From assembly GCF_023278565.1 (NCBI RefSeq), contig NC_064676.1, positions 7,378,001-7,442,000 of the forward strand: DNA of 64,000 bases. The letters run 5' to 3'. The notes under the pieces are model-generated. The model was not told where the DNA came from and did no database searches. It worked only from the letters and a program-made list of their open reading frames with translations. The translations under genes and the position numbers were made by a program. Positions 48,574-61,117 of the stretch are shown here, one piece after another. Numbering within the stretch: the stretch's first letter is position 1; every line of letters starts with the position of its first letter. Origin of the DNA: Colletotrichum lupini. Its lineage: Eukaryota > Ascomycota > Sordariomycetes > Glomerellales > Glomerellaceae.

Positions 48574-50111
48574 ATGGGCTTCCGAGCTTCCCTAACCTTC
48601 ACTATTGGCGTGTTAACTCTAACATGCAGAGCACAGAATCCGATCCCCGAGGACCAAGATCCGTGTCTAGATCCTGGGGTCCTTGCCTCGAAATGGTTCG
48701 ACGACAACATGATCCGACCAAACTATGTTCCAGCAACGACGGAAGAAAAGCCTAGTCAGTGATACCTAATGCATTCTTTCCGCAGAATATGTTCCGCGAG
48801 CGGCGTAGGAGCCCGTAATGTCTTTGACTAACACATGCGAGTATAGTTGTTGCTCAGAGAATCTTCGACCAGCCCCAGACTTCAGAGACTGGCAAGTCTT
48901 ATGTGACTAGTCTGGAGCAGACCAGCGTGCTCTACATGACGGGAGTCATTGTAGACTTACTGCAGGCTGATGTCCAAAAGACTGGAGCACCTGAAGACTT
49001 GCCGCGGTCCCTCGGAACAGGGTATAATAGTGCCATTCTTGTCGTAAGATCTATAGTATCCTCGGGCCTTGCGTGATCTTACTAGATGACTGACTTTGAG
49101 AAGGGCGAAAGATCAACACTACGGTTCTCTGGTCGCATCGAAACCCACAATGGCGCAATCAACCTGTATGCAACTGGAGCTGGGACGACGGTCACCCTGG
49201 AGGCACCCCAACTGTACAGTAGCGGCCCGGGAGCCATTGGTCTTTTTGCCATCCGGGGTGCCAATTTGGATGTCACCAATCTCCGCCATTGCTCGGGTGG
49301 CTACCGATCACCTACCCTCGCGGGCCTCAACATCAACAGCCGTGGGGGCGTCGCCCACACTACCAACCCGGGGTCGCCATTGATTTACTCACTAGGGCGA
49401 ACCATGTCATCCAATCTGACCGGTTGGGCCGACGCGTCCCCTGCCATAATCATGGAGGGGCCTCAGTATGTACATCTAAACGGTTCAACCATCACTTCGG
49501 GAACCATCAGTGGTTTCCTGTTCTTCGATTGGTCCATCACGGCTCAACATGATGCCGGCACGTTGGAGGCGATGTCCCTCAATCTGACGGTCCGCGAGGG
49601 CCCGGCCTTTTACCTGGCAACATTTTCCGCCGAGATCATTCTAATGAATGCAAGGATATACAATCCTTCAGGAATTCTGCTTCTGGCGGATACGAACACA
49701 GCATCCCGGGACCTTGAGAGGGTCGAGCCGCAGCTTTGGAGCGGGAGTCCAATCTCTTCCAACTCTTCCCTGACGCTGATGGGCTCGGAAGGCATTTCCG
49801 GAGATATCGTCACCCGGGGTGGTTGTACCGTCACTGTCAATCTTCTGGCCAACAGCACGTGGCAGGGCTCCGCCAATGCATCTCTCATCAATAATCGTGG
49901 GGGCTTGACAGTGCAGATTGACGATACAAGCACCTGGATCGTAGCAAAGAACTCGTTCGTCCGAGGTCTGTCAGTCGTTGGTGGGGATCTTGGACGCCTC
50001 AAGGACCAGGGGTACACGGTTGCGTATGATCAGAAAGCCGCAGAGAGCTCCTGGCTCCAAGGCCGGACGTACACTTTGCAGAGCGGAGGAAAGCTTCAGC
50101 CGTGGAATTGA
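48574..50111 (+). CDS. Secreted right-handed beta-helix protein
   Basis: Three exons (48574-48754, 48847-49043, 49086-50111) join to 467 aa. A signal peptide (MGFRASLTFTIGVLTLTCRA) leads to a short Asp/Pro-rich region. From about residue 130 the protein is a repetitive Asn/Gly/Ser/Thr-rich ladder, for example HNGAINLYATGAGTTVTLEA, YVHLNGSTITSGTISGFLF and SSLTLMGSEGISGDIVTRG. It ends NSTWQGSANASLINNRGGLT and TSTWIVAKNSFVRGLSVVG. Alternating short beta strands like these indicate a parallel beta-helix, as in pectin-active enzymes and autotransporter passengers. No catalytic residues of a known lyase can be picked out. Many N-glycosylation sequons fit a cell-wall or extracellular protein. The C-terminal pattern looks bacterial-adhesin-like. 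Confidence 0.75.
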
Positions 50112-51020
50112 GCTGATAGCTGGCTGTTCTTGATTACCGATACAGAATGTTTTGCGATAGAACGAGTCATGGTGAGGAGATTGGAAGTCGGTGTTTGTTC
50201 ATCCGTCTCTGACATTTTGCATTTGAAATCGAAGAATGGCAAATAGCACAACGTAACATGTCGGATCCGAGCAACGTTTTGCCCAATTGAAGGAATTTTT
50301 TAAGCTTTACGTACTCCTTGTCGACCCTACCCACCGTTCAAAGGCCGTGTTCCACAGGATCCATCTCGGCTAATCAGCCTAGTGGTTGTGAAGATCGAGG
50401 TAGGGACTTTTGGCGATGGCGCAATTGCTGTTATGTACGGGATTGGTGAAGAGACTTTTCTGCAACATAATTGTGTTTGTTTGCCACGAAGAACTCGGGA
50501 ACTTCTGCTGCTTACTATGGCACAATATGTGAACACGCTCTCGCCCGAGTCGCCCCTATGAGATGATTGAACCGAGTCGCAGTGGGATGGCACTTTTGCC
50601 GCAATACGATGCAGTGCGCCGGCGATCCTGCGGGGCATTTCGAAAGGCCCCGTAGGGTTACATTCCTAGAATCGAAAGCCACCTTCAGAAGCCGCATATC
50701 CGCTTAAGCTCGTGCCATCGCGCGACGCAGGTAATATAAAGATGAAAAACGCCGATGACACCATCGCAATGGCTCCGCCAACTAACTGTAACGGTCGACT
50801 GACCTCCCACATTCGGGAGTTGTCTAGAGTCAGTAACGGCGAGTGGGCGAAGCAGTTGAACCATGGACGACTTCTTGATATAAGTTGCAACGCCCAGTTG
50901 TCGGAGGGATGCGTTCGGAAGAAGAAGGTCCCTGATCCCCAGAGGTTTGGCCAACTTGGCTCCCGTGTGGCGTTCTCTTCCAAGCATCTTGGCGATCAGC
51001 CGCCCTGAACGACCTCCACC
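50112..51020. other. Intergenic promoter region of the OPT gene
   Basis: No gene supported in 900 bp. Confidence 0.5.
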
Positions 51021-53460
51021 ATGTCTCCATCCCAAAACCAACAACAACAGGCCGCCGGTGAGCCAAAGACTGGCGGTCTTCACGATGGCGACGCCATTTC
51101 CGTCGACTCTCCCAGCAACGGCACGCCCGAGAAGCGGTCCGGCGAGCCTGCTGCTCCCTACACTGAGAGCGACATGGAGAAGCCGCCCTTTGTATTCACG
51201 ACCAAGGCCAACGGCGAAGAAGAGGCCTTTGACGAAGACGACCCGAGACTGAAGGACATCCCGGCCTACGTGCGCCGCATCGTTTCGCTGCACGACGACC
51301 CGGATTTGCCCTGTCTTACGTTCCGATACTTCCTCCTGACCATCATTTTCGTTATTCCCGGCGCGTTCCTGTCGATGATGAGCCATTTCCGCACGACGTA
51401 TGCGCCCTACTCCATCTTTTTCGTCCAGATTGCCTCGAGTTACTGCGGCGCCTGGCTTGCCAAGATCTTGCCGGCGTGGGAGGTCAAGGTCCCATTCACC
51501 AAATTCAGCTTCAACCTCAACCCGGGGCCGTTCAACGTTAAAGAGCATGTCCTGATTACCATTTCCGCGGCATCGGGCGCTACCTACAACTTGGGATACA
51601 CCCCCGTTGCGATGGCCGAGCTTTACTTCAACTCCAAGATTCATCCTGCGGCGGCAATTTTCTTCATGTGGGGCATTGTGTGGACTGGCTACTCGTTTGC
51701 CGCACTGGCTAGACAGTTCTTGATCTACGATCCTCAGTTCCCGTGGTTTACGGCGCTTTGCCAGACCGCCCTGTTCGAGACGCAAAAGAAGCAGCGCGAG
51801 GCCCCGACGGCTTCGTCCCGCAAGCAGACGAGAGTCTTCTTCTGGGCTCTCCTCGGTATGACCATGTGGCAGTTCCTGCCCGAGTACATCTTCCCTATGC
51901 TCGGATCGCTGGCCTTCCTCTGCTGGGTGGCACCCAACAACGCGGTGGCCAACTTTGTCGGTTCCGGGTTCGGAGGAATGGGCTTCTTGAACCTTTCGCT
52001 GGACTGGTCCAACATCTCGACCAACGGATCTCTCTTCCTGACTCCGTGGTGGACGCAGGTTGTCATGTTCTGTGGTTTCGCCTGCAGCTGCTGGATCTTG
52101 ATTCCGGCGGCCAAGTACGGCCACCTCGGCGAGTGGCACGGGCACTTGATGTCAAACAGATTGTTCCTCGAGAACGGCACGTCGTACCCGATCACGAAGC
52201 TGCTTACTGCGGATGTGTCGTTCAACGAGACGGCTTACGCGGAGTACGGTCCCCCGTTCGTCAGCACCCAGGTTCTGTGGACCATGTTCTTGTAAGGAAA
52301 CCCCCCCTCGGCCTTTGGAAGTTCCCTCGTATTCTGACCCCTTTTCTTCTAGTGACTATGCTGCTTATACTTCTGCTATTGCTTGGGCTGCTCTCTTCGG
52401 CTACAAGACCATCAAGAGCAGTCTCTCGAAGATGATGGACCGCATGAGAAACGGATCGCAAATCAGCACGCAGTACAACGACCAGCTCAGCATCCTGCAG
52501 CGAAGTTATCAGGAAGTACCCTTATCTTGGTTTGCCGCACTATTTGCCGCCTCGGCTATCGCTCTCATCACCATCACGGCCACCGGAAACATGTTCATTC
52601 CCGTGTGGACCTACTTCGTTGCCATCGGAACTGGCGCGATTCTCGTCGTTCCGCTTGGCTGGCTGTACGCGCTTAGCAATTTCCAGCTGGCTATTGGTAC
52701 AGTCAATGAGCTGCTTTACGGATTGATGGTGAACTCAGTCAGTGGATTTAAGAACCCGACTGGTGCTTCGGCGTACGGTGCCATTGCCGGAAATGCATGG
52801 TACCGCGCGCAGCTCAACCTCCAGGACATGAAGGTTGGGCACTACATGCATCTGAGCCCCAAGGCTGTATTCTTCTCCCAGGTCTTTGGCTCGTTCCTGG
52901 GTGTTCCCATCAACTATGCTGTTGTTCGCTGGGTCTTGGACACCAAGTTCGATTACCTTACGGGAGCAAAGGAGGACCCCGCGCATCAGTGGACTGCCCA
53001 GTCTCTCACCTCCAACCTCACCATGGGTGTGCAATACGTCCTCATCGGCCCCCGAAGGCTCTTCCAGCAGCACATCTACAAGGTCCTCCCGTACGGCTTC
53101 CTCGTCGGCGCCTTCACTCCCCTTCTCATCTACGCTCTTCACCGCGCCTTCCCCCGCGCCAAGTTCCAATTGTGGAACTCGACCATCTTCTTCTCGGCCA
53201 TGGCTAGCTTCTACGGTAACATCAGCACCGGATACGTGAGCAGCTTGATTGGTGGCTTCGTGGTCATGTTCTGGGCGTACCGCTACCGGTACGACATGTG
53301 GGCCAGATGGAACTATATCCTGGCTGCTGCTTTCGACGCAGGATTCAACTTCAACATGCTGCTTACTTTCCTCTTTTTCGGTGCTGGAAAGATCGTCACC
53401 ATGCCGAATTGGTGGGGTAACGATGCAGCGAGTTCCGAGCGTTGCTTTGCCCTTGACTAA
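51021..53460 (+). CDS. Oligopeptide transporter (OPT family)
   Basis: Two exons (51021-52291, 52353-53460) join to 792 aa, the usual OPT length. An acidic cytosolic N-terminus is followed by ITLHDD-like RRIVSLHDDPDLPCLTFRY, then FLLTIIFVIPGAFLSMMSHF. The family motif NPGPF occurs in FSFNLNPGPFNVKEHVLI, followed by NLGYTPVAMAELYFNS. Later membrane blocks include FCGFACSCWILIPAAKYG, WTYFVAIGTGAILVVPLGWL, AFFSQ-like KAVFFSQVFGSFLGVPINYA, and the C-terminal ILAAAFDAGFNFNMLLTFLF. The classical KIPPR motif is not visible. It imports small peptides (or peptide-like metal ligands) across the plasma membrane. The intron falls inside a TM and is clean. A CTR copper transporter follows 640 bp downstream on the same strand. 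Confidence 0.93.
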
Positions 53461-53731
53461 GCTTGCTTGATGGCGAGAAGTTCATCCTCTTGTGTTGGAA
53501 GGGATTGTTGTAAACTCCCATAAGCAGGAGGCTGTTGTGTTGAGGATAGCATATTTAAATAAATGAGATGAATACTTAATCGTACAAAAGTTGCTCACTG
53601 GCAGCCAAAGTGATCTCAAGGTACTCAATGGTGCACTAATACGCCAGGACTAAACGAGGGAGCCAAGAAATTCCTTCTGGAAACCTTCTCAAACGGCCTC
53701 ATCCCCCCCACCTTAGCGAGCATTGCGGCAG

Positions 53732-53772
<41 letters not shown>

Positions 53773-54100
53773 GACCACTTGCGCGAGTTGATGCTTTAAT
53801 ATCGAATTACCGTGCGCTGATTTAGGCATCTGACCCATCCCGTTGCGACCATAGAGGCTGTGGCTGGCAGAAGTTCGTTCCCTTTCATGATCGCATCGGA
53901 GATGACAAAATGCTACTCTTGACTTGCATCCTTGCTTCCATCTCGGATAGCTAAAGACTCACACGAGGTTGTAATTTGCTCATTTCAACATCTATAATCC
54001 TCGAAAGAACGCCGTCTTCGCTTTGACTTGAAAGTAGACTGTAGACACAACTCACCCACCCAGAAAAAACGAAGTCGATTTCTTCCACCGAGATCTCACG
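53461..54100. other. Intergenic with a CT microsatellite
   Basis: Contains the (TC)16 run at 53736-53768; otherwise nothing. Holds the promoter of the copper transporter. Confidence 0.6.
53736..53768. repeat. (TC)16 dinucleotide microsatellite
   Basis: 33 bp uninterrupted TC repeat, 330 bp upstream of the CTR gene start. Pyrimidine tracts of this kind occur in fungal promoters and leaders. Confidence 0.95.
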
Positions 54101-54631
54101 ATGGACATGCCCAACACTATGCCCCATTCTCATGGCACCGAGCCCATGCCAGTCGTCTTCCACACCAAGATGGCCACTGCGCTGTTTTCCGAATCATGGA
54201 CACCGCGGACGCCAGGACAGTACGCCGGTACTTGCCTCGCTCTCATTGTCTTTACCATCATACTACGTACTCTGATTGCCTTTAAACCCATGCTAGAAGC
54301 GATAGTGTGGGTAGGGGAGTATGAGAAGAGCCACTTGAGAGTCGTGGAGGAGGCCGCGCGGAAAGAAAGTTCATCTCCTCCTACAACAAGATCGATTTAT
54401 CTCAGAGTTGCGTATGGTGCCTATGAGGTTATCATTGCCCTTCTAGGGTATCTCTTGTAAGTGCTAGCCAATCCCTGCATCAAATGGGACAGTCTTAATA
54501 ATGTTTGCAGAATGCTGGCGGTGATGTCGATGAATCTGGGATATTTCTTGTCTATTCTTCTCGGTGTCTTTGTTGGAACGCTCTGTTTGGGTGGCATTGC
54601 GCGCAGCACAACATTTGATCATTGTTCTTGA
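54101..54631 (+). CDS. CTR-family copper transporter
   Basis: Two exons (54101-54456, 54511-54631) join to 158 aa. The N-terminus is Met/His-rich (MDMPNTMPHSHG), as for extracellular copper capture. Three membrane spans follow: TM1 (GTCLALIVFTIILRTLIAF), TM2 from YGAYEVIIALLGYLLMLAVM with the MxxxM copper motif formed across the intron, and TM3 with the GxxxG helix-packing motif (NLGYFLSILLGVFVGTLCLG). This matches small CTR proteins of plasma or vacuolar membranes, which form trimeric Cu(I) channels. The C-terminus ends in a short HCS tail, reminiscent of the His-Cys metal-binding ends of this family. The intron sits between the second TM halves, at YLL/MLAV. Confidence 0.9.
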
Positions 54632-55035
54632 TAATATGAAGCTGGGAAATTCTATGAGTGTCTTCTAGTTGGTATTTTACTACGTATACTGATCTGACTC
54701 CTATCGCATAGCAATAATTATTGACCGTAATCTGCGGGATTTACTCGTTGACCCATATACACTTGACTCAAAATACTAGGGGTTTTAAGCAGTCACCCTT
54801 GTTGTTGAGCTTCTGGTGATCATTCCCGTGACATCACATCAGCAACAACGCGTCTGTCTCCATGAATACCACGTCGGGCAGAGATCACGCCGGGTCTAGC
54901 CAAATGCGCCCTAGTTGAATATACCCTGTCGTGCCTGTCCAACATGCCCCGCCAATCCTTCTCAAGGCTCTGCCCCTCCCCCCCTCCAATGCTGTGCCAT
55001 ACCAAGTCGCATTCGCGACATGCCAGTCATCCGAG
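54632..55035. other. Intergenic, HET gene promoter side
   Basis: No gene supported. The open frame extending to 54931 begins with GTG and is not used. Confidence 0.4.
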
Positions 55036-57324
55036 ATGCTGTGCAAAAGCTGCAACGACCTGGCAGATGGACGGAGTAAAGAAGCCGAGCGACATCCCGA
55101 ACAGGCTCGCGGGCCATCATCAAGCCGCGTCCTCGTCCACCACGCGACGTGGGCCTCATTCGAAGATGCCGTCGCTGCTGGCTGCGACCTGTGTACCTCC
55201 ATACATGAGGAACTGGTGGCAGAGCGTCTGATACCTGACAGCCAACCCGATACGGCGCGATTGTATGTGCAGGCTCACGCGCCTACAAGCATGCCAAGTG
55301 GCACCCTTGAGTTCTCGCCGTCCATGTAGGAAGCCTGCTCTCGAGATACGCAAGTCGATATAAAAGCCACTGACTGTTCATATCCTTGATAGGGTCTGTC
55401 GAACCGGAGCTAGCTTTTACCTGTTGAGGAACCAAGGTTAGACACCATTTGAGTAGAGACGTTGAAGCTTCGAGTGAGTCAGTAACAGCGATCAGGCGAT
55501 GAGCACGCGGAGTCTTTGCGCCTGGTGGAAGGTGACATAGCCCAGGAGGATAGAGTTCTCACCACTGCGAGAAATTGGCTTGGAGATTGCATTTCAAACC
55601 ATGCAGACTATTGCGGGAAGGATACGAGTGGGTTTGTTCCGACGAGGCTGCTTGACCTTGGGAGCCCAGGAAGTGATGAAGTGCGGCTGTCGACGTCTGT
55701 TCCTACCCATGAGAAGTATGCCACTCTCAGTCATTGCTGGGGCAAGTCCCAGATCTTGACGTTGCGACGAGCCAATATGAAATCTTTTCGGGCTGGTATC
55801 CGAGTTGAAACGCTGCCCAAGACCTTTCGAGATACCATTTCCATCCTGAGGAAACTTGGACTGCGTTATCTCTGGATCGATTCCCTTTGTAAGTGGCGTT
55901 CTGTAAGTCTGATTGATGATCGGGACCTAGGCGACTGACGGCCATACGTAGGCATCATCCAAGATTCAGTTGACGACTGGCGAAAGGAGTCCATCACAAT
56001 GGCTGAAGTTTATCGCAACGGCGTCATCAACATTGCCGCGACGGCTGCTTCTGGTGGAAATGATGGGCTTTATTTCAAACCCCATCCAATTCACTCCAGG
56101 CATCTTCGAATATCCTTCACTCAGCCCATTGATGGCACTTCCCCCGAGGAAACGGGCAACGGGCAAAGATCAAATGTTGTGGAATTTGGAGATTACTTCC
56201 TTCTGAATAGCAAAATCTGGCAGCGTGGCGTCGAGGAGGCTCCTCTAAACACGCGTGGCTGGGTTCTACAGGAGCGCCTCTTCTCCCCGCGAGTTGTTCA
56301 CTTTTCACGTCACCAGCTATTTTGGCAATGCGGCATGGACTACCGAATAGGACAGTTTGCGTACTCGAATGATCGTATAGGATCCTTTGGCAAGGCCTAC
56401 ACCAACCGTGATCCACGCGCATTTTCTCAAGTCCTTTGGCGTCTGAAACGCATGGCAAAGGAGAAGAAGGATCCGTTCATCCTCGAAGAGGCGTACCTTC
56501 CTTGGGAAGAAGTCGTGACGACGTACACGGCGCAGCACTTGACCAAAGGCGAGGACAAGCTTATTGCAGTACAAGCGCTGGCGAAAGCTATGGAGGAGGC
56601 GGTAGACGATTGCTATGTCGCAGGACTGTGGGAGAGCCGGCTGGTTGAGGATTTGCTGTGGGTGTGTTCGGCGCCGGGTGAGAGGGCGACATACTCGCGT
56701 CAGACGACGTGGCGCGCTCCTACGTGGAGCTGGGCTTCGATTGACGGCGGGGCGGTCAAGAAGGCGACGTTGACTGGGAGATATGCTGGGCGGAAAGTGT
56801 TTGAAGGAGAAGCTCTTGTCAAGAGTATTAAGCACTACGTGAAGGGGTATGACGGGGTGACGACGGGACAGCTCAAGAGTGCTCGTCTACAGCTCGAAGG
56901 TTGCCTTCTGAAGAGTGCCATATCCTGGGAAGGAGAAGCAGTGTTGAGCGACGGCCACGTCAAGGGCATCGGAATGAGATCCCTCGATCCTAGAATTCGC
57001 ACCTTCATTGTTTGTCCAGACGAGTGGACCTGGGATGGGAATGACAAACCCAACTATCAGCTGCCAGCAGGCAGCATCCTGCTTCCGATAGGAACCCATC
57101 CCGCCTACAAGGCTACTGGAACGGACCCGAGTCCGTGTATTGAAGGCTTGGTATTGCACGATGCCGGTCGGAACGAAAGTCTATCGTTCTATCGCGCAGG
57201 CTACTTCAAGCTAGTCGCGGAAGGAACCATCATCAACGCTTGTTTGACAGGGCAAGCAGGAGCATTGTTTGCGAGGCACGAGAGCGCGTCTGGCGATGGA
57301 ACTTGTGCTTTGAACTTGTTCTAA
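55036..57324 (+). CDS. HET-domain (heterokaryon incompatibility) protein
   Basis: Four exons (55036-55325, 55393-55436, 55496-55888, 55952-57324) join to 699 aa with all frames consistent. The N-terminus has zinc-like Cys pairs (MLCKSCNDL, GCDLCTSIHEEL), common before HET domains. HET motifs follow: KYATLSHCWGKSQ, then LRYLWIDSLCIIQDSVDDWR, then NTRGWVLQERLFSPRVVHFS, and RAPTWSWASIDGG near the C-terminal third. The HET domain mediates allorecognition and programmed cell death when incompatible hyphae fuse; an individual HET gene's trigger partner cannot be told from sequence. The start ATG 55036 is supported by the Cys-rich beginning. It lies convergent to the DUF4188-like gene with 280 bp between. 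Confidence 0.9.
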
Positions 57325-57606
57325 TTCGGGGACTGTGCCGCGTGGCTTATTGAAAGTATGTACAGGAAGGAAATGTGACCGTGAACTGGTCACAAGAAGA
57401 CACAGTGGTCTTCAAAAATACCACTCCGATGATGAGGCTTGCCAGCCTTTGAAAACTCAATGATGAACACATGTAATCTAGGCCGTAGCCTAACGCCAAA
57501 CACCGCCCAATGCTACCCTTGAGTCAGATAAGCAGGCGTCGGAACATCAGTTCCAGTGCCCGCCTTGGGGGAGAAAGACAAAGAAGAAGACACAAGACCT
57601 AGAAGA

Positions 57607-58562
57607 CTAGGCATAGTGTGCGAGGGGAGCATCCCTCTTGCCCATGCGGCGCATCATACCGCGAAGGGGACCGACGTTGGCGTCGACGAGCGTGTTGACC
57701 CAGACCTTATCCTTGGTCTCCTCGCTCTGACACTCGACGCTGGCGGCACCAAGAAGAAGAGGCTTCATGTTGCCGTAGATGGTCTCGTACTGGCCGGCGT
57801 TGGTGACGAAGCTCTCGTGGTAGATGCCAATGTGGTTGTACTGCTGCTTGATGCCGTTGTACCAGTCCCAGCCCTTGCGGTGGATGGGGTCGTGAGCGAA
57901 CTTGTTGAGGCCCTCGACGTCGCGGAAGTAGTAGATGTTGAGCAGGGAGTTATTGCGCGGGCCGTCGGCGCCGAGCCAGTTGGAGACGTGGTAGAGGCCG
58001 TACTCGGAAGCGCGTTGGGCGAGGTCCTTGTTCATCTCCCGGAAGTATTGGCCGATCTCGCGACCGCCAGGGCAGAGGAGGCCCATGGGATGGTTGAAGC
58101 GGACACCGAGGTGGAAGACGACGAGGGACTGGGAGGCGGCGACAGCGGGGATGGCGCCAGTGGAGGGATCGGGGAACTGAGCGCTGGTGCGACCGCGGAC
58201 GACACCCTTCATGAAGGGGTTGGACTTCTCGGAGCGAGTATCGAGGATGGTCGAGACAATAGAGCTGAGACCCATGGCCAAAGGCGGAATGACGGCGTAC
58301 TTGGCGGGAATGGTGGAGAAGAGGAAGCACTGCATCAAGGCGCCGATTGCTAAGAGGGTAGAGAGGTTGAAGCCATCCTTGATGAGCAGCTGAAAATACA
58401 AAGTCATTAGTATTTGCTTTAGTGTGACGTAACACTCGGGTGTGATAATGAAGAAGAACTCACAGGAAGATGGTTGTACGGCTTGGTCCACTGGGGAGAC
58501 TCGGTCGGCTTGAATATGCCGTGGAACCGCTCAGCGGTCTGGTACTCGGTAGCGGTGTCCAT
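57607..58562 (-). CDS. DUF4188-like monooxygenase-related protein
   Basis: Two exons (58562-58464, 58389-57607) join to 293 aa. The start MDTATEYQTAERFHGIFKPT is followed by two hydrophobic segments (STLLAIGALMQCFLFSTI, YAVIPPLAMGLSSIVSTIL), an unusual membrane anchor. Then comes a soluble domain with VVFHLGVRFNHPMGLL, REMNKDLAQRASEYGLYHVS and SLLNIYYFRDVEGLNKFAHD, and later WWYNGIKQ-like GWDWYNGIKQQYNHIGIYHE. The last part resembles the DUF4188 / dimeric alpha-beta-barrel (ABM-like) fold known from monooxygenase-type enzymes of fungal biosynthetic clusters. The exact reaction is unknown. No backbone synthase is nearby, so a cluster role is not implied. Confidence 0.7.
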
Positions 58563-61117
58563 TGCGGGCATGGATAATTCGAGCGACGAGATGTGTATTC
58601 AAAGGCGGTTCGTGAATACAAGTGCGACGAGAGAAAGAATTGGTGGATAAGTGTGAATATGAGTGAGAATAGAGTGTGAGTTTGAAGATGAGACGTAACG
58701 GTCGAGAGTGACGATGAGGTTGAAGCTGTCGTGGAACTGTGTGATTCGAACAAGGTTGAAGGGTTGAAGGAGGGAAAGAAGAGGCCGGTCCCTTGGTTTA
58801 ATATCTCGTCAAAGAAAAGAGAAGCCTGGAAAAAGGTCGTTCGTTAGCGCCTTTTGACTCCTTCCAATACAGCCGTTGACAAGCCTAGGTTGAAAACACC
58901 AGAGGCCAAAGGTGAATGAGTGAGGGAGTGAATCACTTGAACCCTTGTCTGAATATCTGGTTTGGTGGGGAAGGATGAATTGAAGGCTTCAGGCCCGAGT
59001 CCCGGCTACGTGGATCACCTGGATTTAGAGTGGAAAAAAGAAGCGAATGCGCAGCGGCGCTAGATGATTAGATCGGGACAACAGGCGAGATGGGCACGCG
59101 TGTTTGGCGATGGCGGTCGATGAAGGGCCCTAGGTCGTAGACTAACATACGAGAGCGGGTTAGCCTGGGAATCATGAGCGGAGCATCTTGAGTCCTTTTA
59201 CATGGGGATAGGTACTCGTACCTGCAAGAGACACTCACTCGTTCTGTTACTCACTCGTTCTCTTACTGAGAAACAATACTAGAGTACTCCGTACTTGGTA
59301 CGAATAAAGCCACACGGGACGGAAGCTAGAGTACGCCAAGCGAAGAGGAGGAACAACCTTGTCACCGATCAGCCGGGACAATTGACGGCTTTGGGGGAGC
59401 AGTTTGGGAGGGTCTGACAGCTTTAGTGCGAGATGACGAATGCCGCTCTTCGCACTCGCTAACACGGACAAACTCCCAGGCCCAACGGCGGTCTAGCGGA
59501 CGACCGCCGACGTGGACCAGGGACGCGGCCGAGTGGTATGATGGGATGTGATTTTGCCATGACGGCGAATTCCACATGAGCCACATGCGTCAACGCAAAA
59601 CGCTCCCGGCCCATTGCCCAAGACAAGGCCCCAAACGCCACCACCTGTTCATGCCGACGCTGCTGCGGATGCGGTTTGCGCTTGGGGTCTTGGTGGTCTT
59701 GTCGCATTCGCGTGATATTAGGCGCATTTACGAACCGCCGTGTTGTCTTGGATCACTGACCCGCACGTGGCTCCATCGCGTATCCTTGCTGTATTACCAG
59801 GAGTCTACCATTGTTCTGATGCAGATTGCTTTCTGCATGGCTTTCTGCATGTCAAACAGCCAAATAACAATTAGACGATACAGCAAATATTCTTACGCAT
59901 TATCGGAGCACCTGCCAATTCCATCTTCGTTGCAAAGCCACATTTGAAAAATTAATTTTGGTTGTAAAGACATAGAGGTCGCGTGAAAAGGCTGCGATGA
60001 GTTTAGATGAGGCAGGTTATCTGAATATGGTAGGTCGGTGTACTGAAGACATATTTTATGAGGAAATGAAGCAAACTGGCCCAGTGTCTCCTATTGTTTA
60101 ATTACCTTACCTGACATCAACGTGACTCTAGCAAGGCACTTTACCCAGAGTACTCTGGGTAATGTTGTATCGTAAATAAAGCATTTCTCCACAAAGCAGG
60201 TACGCAGCATCAGCACTTGCCGTTGGGAGGATATTATAGTCGGTATATGAACCATATAGTAATTCTGATAGATGTCACAACCATTTTGTTCCATAACTCA
60301 CGGCCGAGTTCTGCTCAGCGGAATCGTTCCGTCGCTACAACTGAAGACGCCACAATGCTTGGTATTTGATGAGACCCCGTGATGCCGCGATTCTCGAGTC
60401 CCTAACTCCCAGTCTCGTTCATGCAAGTTCCCGTGCCGAGCAACTCTAGTTTGGTCCATTGAAAACTATGGCCAATCATCGGGTTCTCAAGGGTACCGAT
60501 AGCCATCACTCACAGTTGAGATTTCGGGAAGTCAGGTTCGCCTAGCCAGCCAGAGCCCCAGAGCGTGATTATGCCGTTAGGGCAGCTCTGTGCAACACGA
60601 AGCGGGATGTTACGTGAATGCATGGATCAACTTCCGTAGAAAGGCCTTTCGAGTGCGACGTCGCCTTCCCTGTCTTACCTCTCCCGGGGGCATGTGATCT
60701 CTTAGTCCGACTTTGGGGTAGTTTGATCTAGGCTGCACGATCCTGAGAGGAAAAGGATATACCTAGATTTGGATCGTTCAGTGCATGAAGATATCACGGG
60801 CTCCCAGTTGATATTAACACAACGTGATCGAAAAGAAATGCACAAACGAGTGTCATATTCCTACAAATTTCATTCCGTAAAAAAATCCACAAGCATCAAA
60901 TCCAAAAATTGTAGCCACAGCCCCCAACCGGCGGCTGGTTCTCGGTGTGGCACAGGGTATCATGAAGCCCCCCAACTGACAGACTCCAGGACGCCGCGCT
61001 TCCGAGTAGCTAATTAGACAGAAAATCAAAAACAGGGGGGGTTAAGAAGGGAAAATGGGGTGAGCAGTCCCATCTGCCCCGTCAAATTCCCGGCACTGAG
61101 GCCACAGATTGCCTCAA
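58563..61117. other. Intergenic, 2.5 kb
   Basis: No gene supported. Contains the promoter of the DUF4188-like gene and the 3' flank of the allantoate-type transporter. It includes GTACTCCGTAC at 59284-59294 and a CTCACTCGTTCT duplicated motif near 59236-59262. Confidence 0.5.

Noticed and set aside
50685..52145. 486-aa minus-strand open frame opposite the OPT gene
   Set aside because: It is the antisense of a GC-rich, intact OPT exon with Arg/Gly/Glu-biased composition and no domain; a shadow frame.
57556..58353. 265-aa plus-strand open frame opposite the DUF4188-like gene
   Set aside because: Val/Ala/Asp-rich antisense shadow of a coding exon; no family resemblance.
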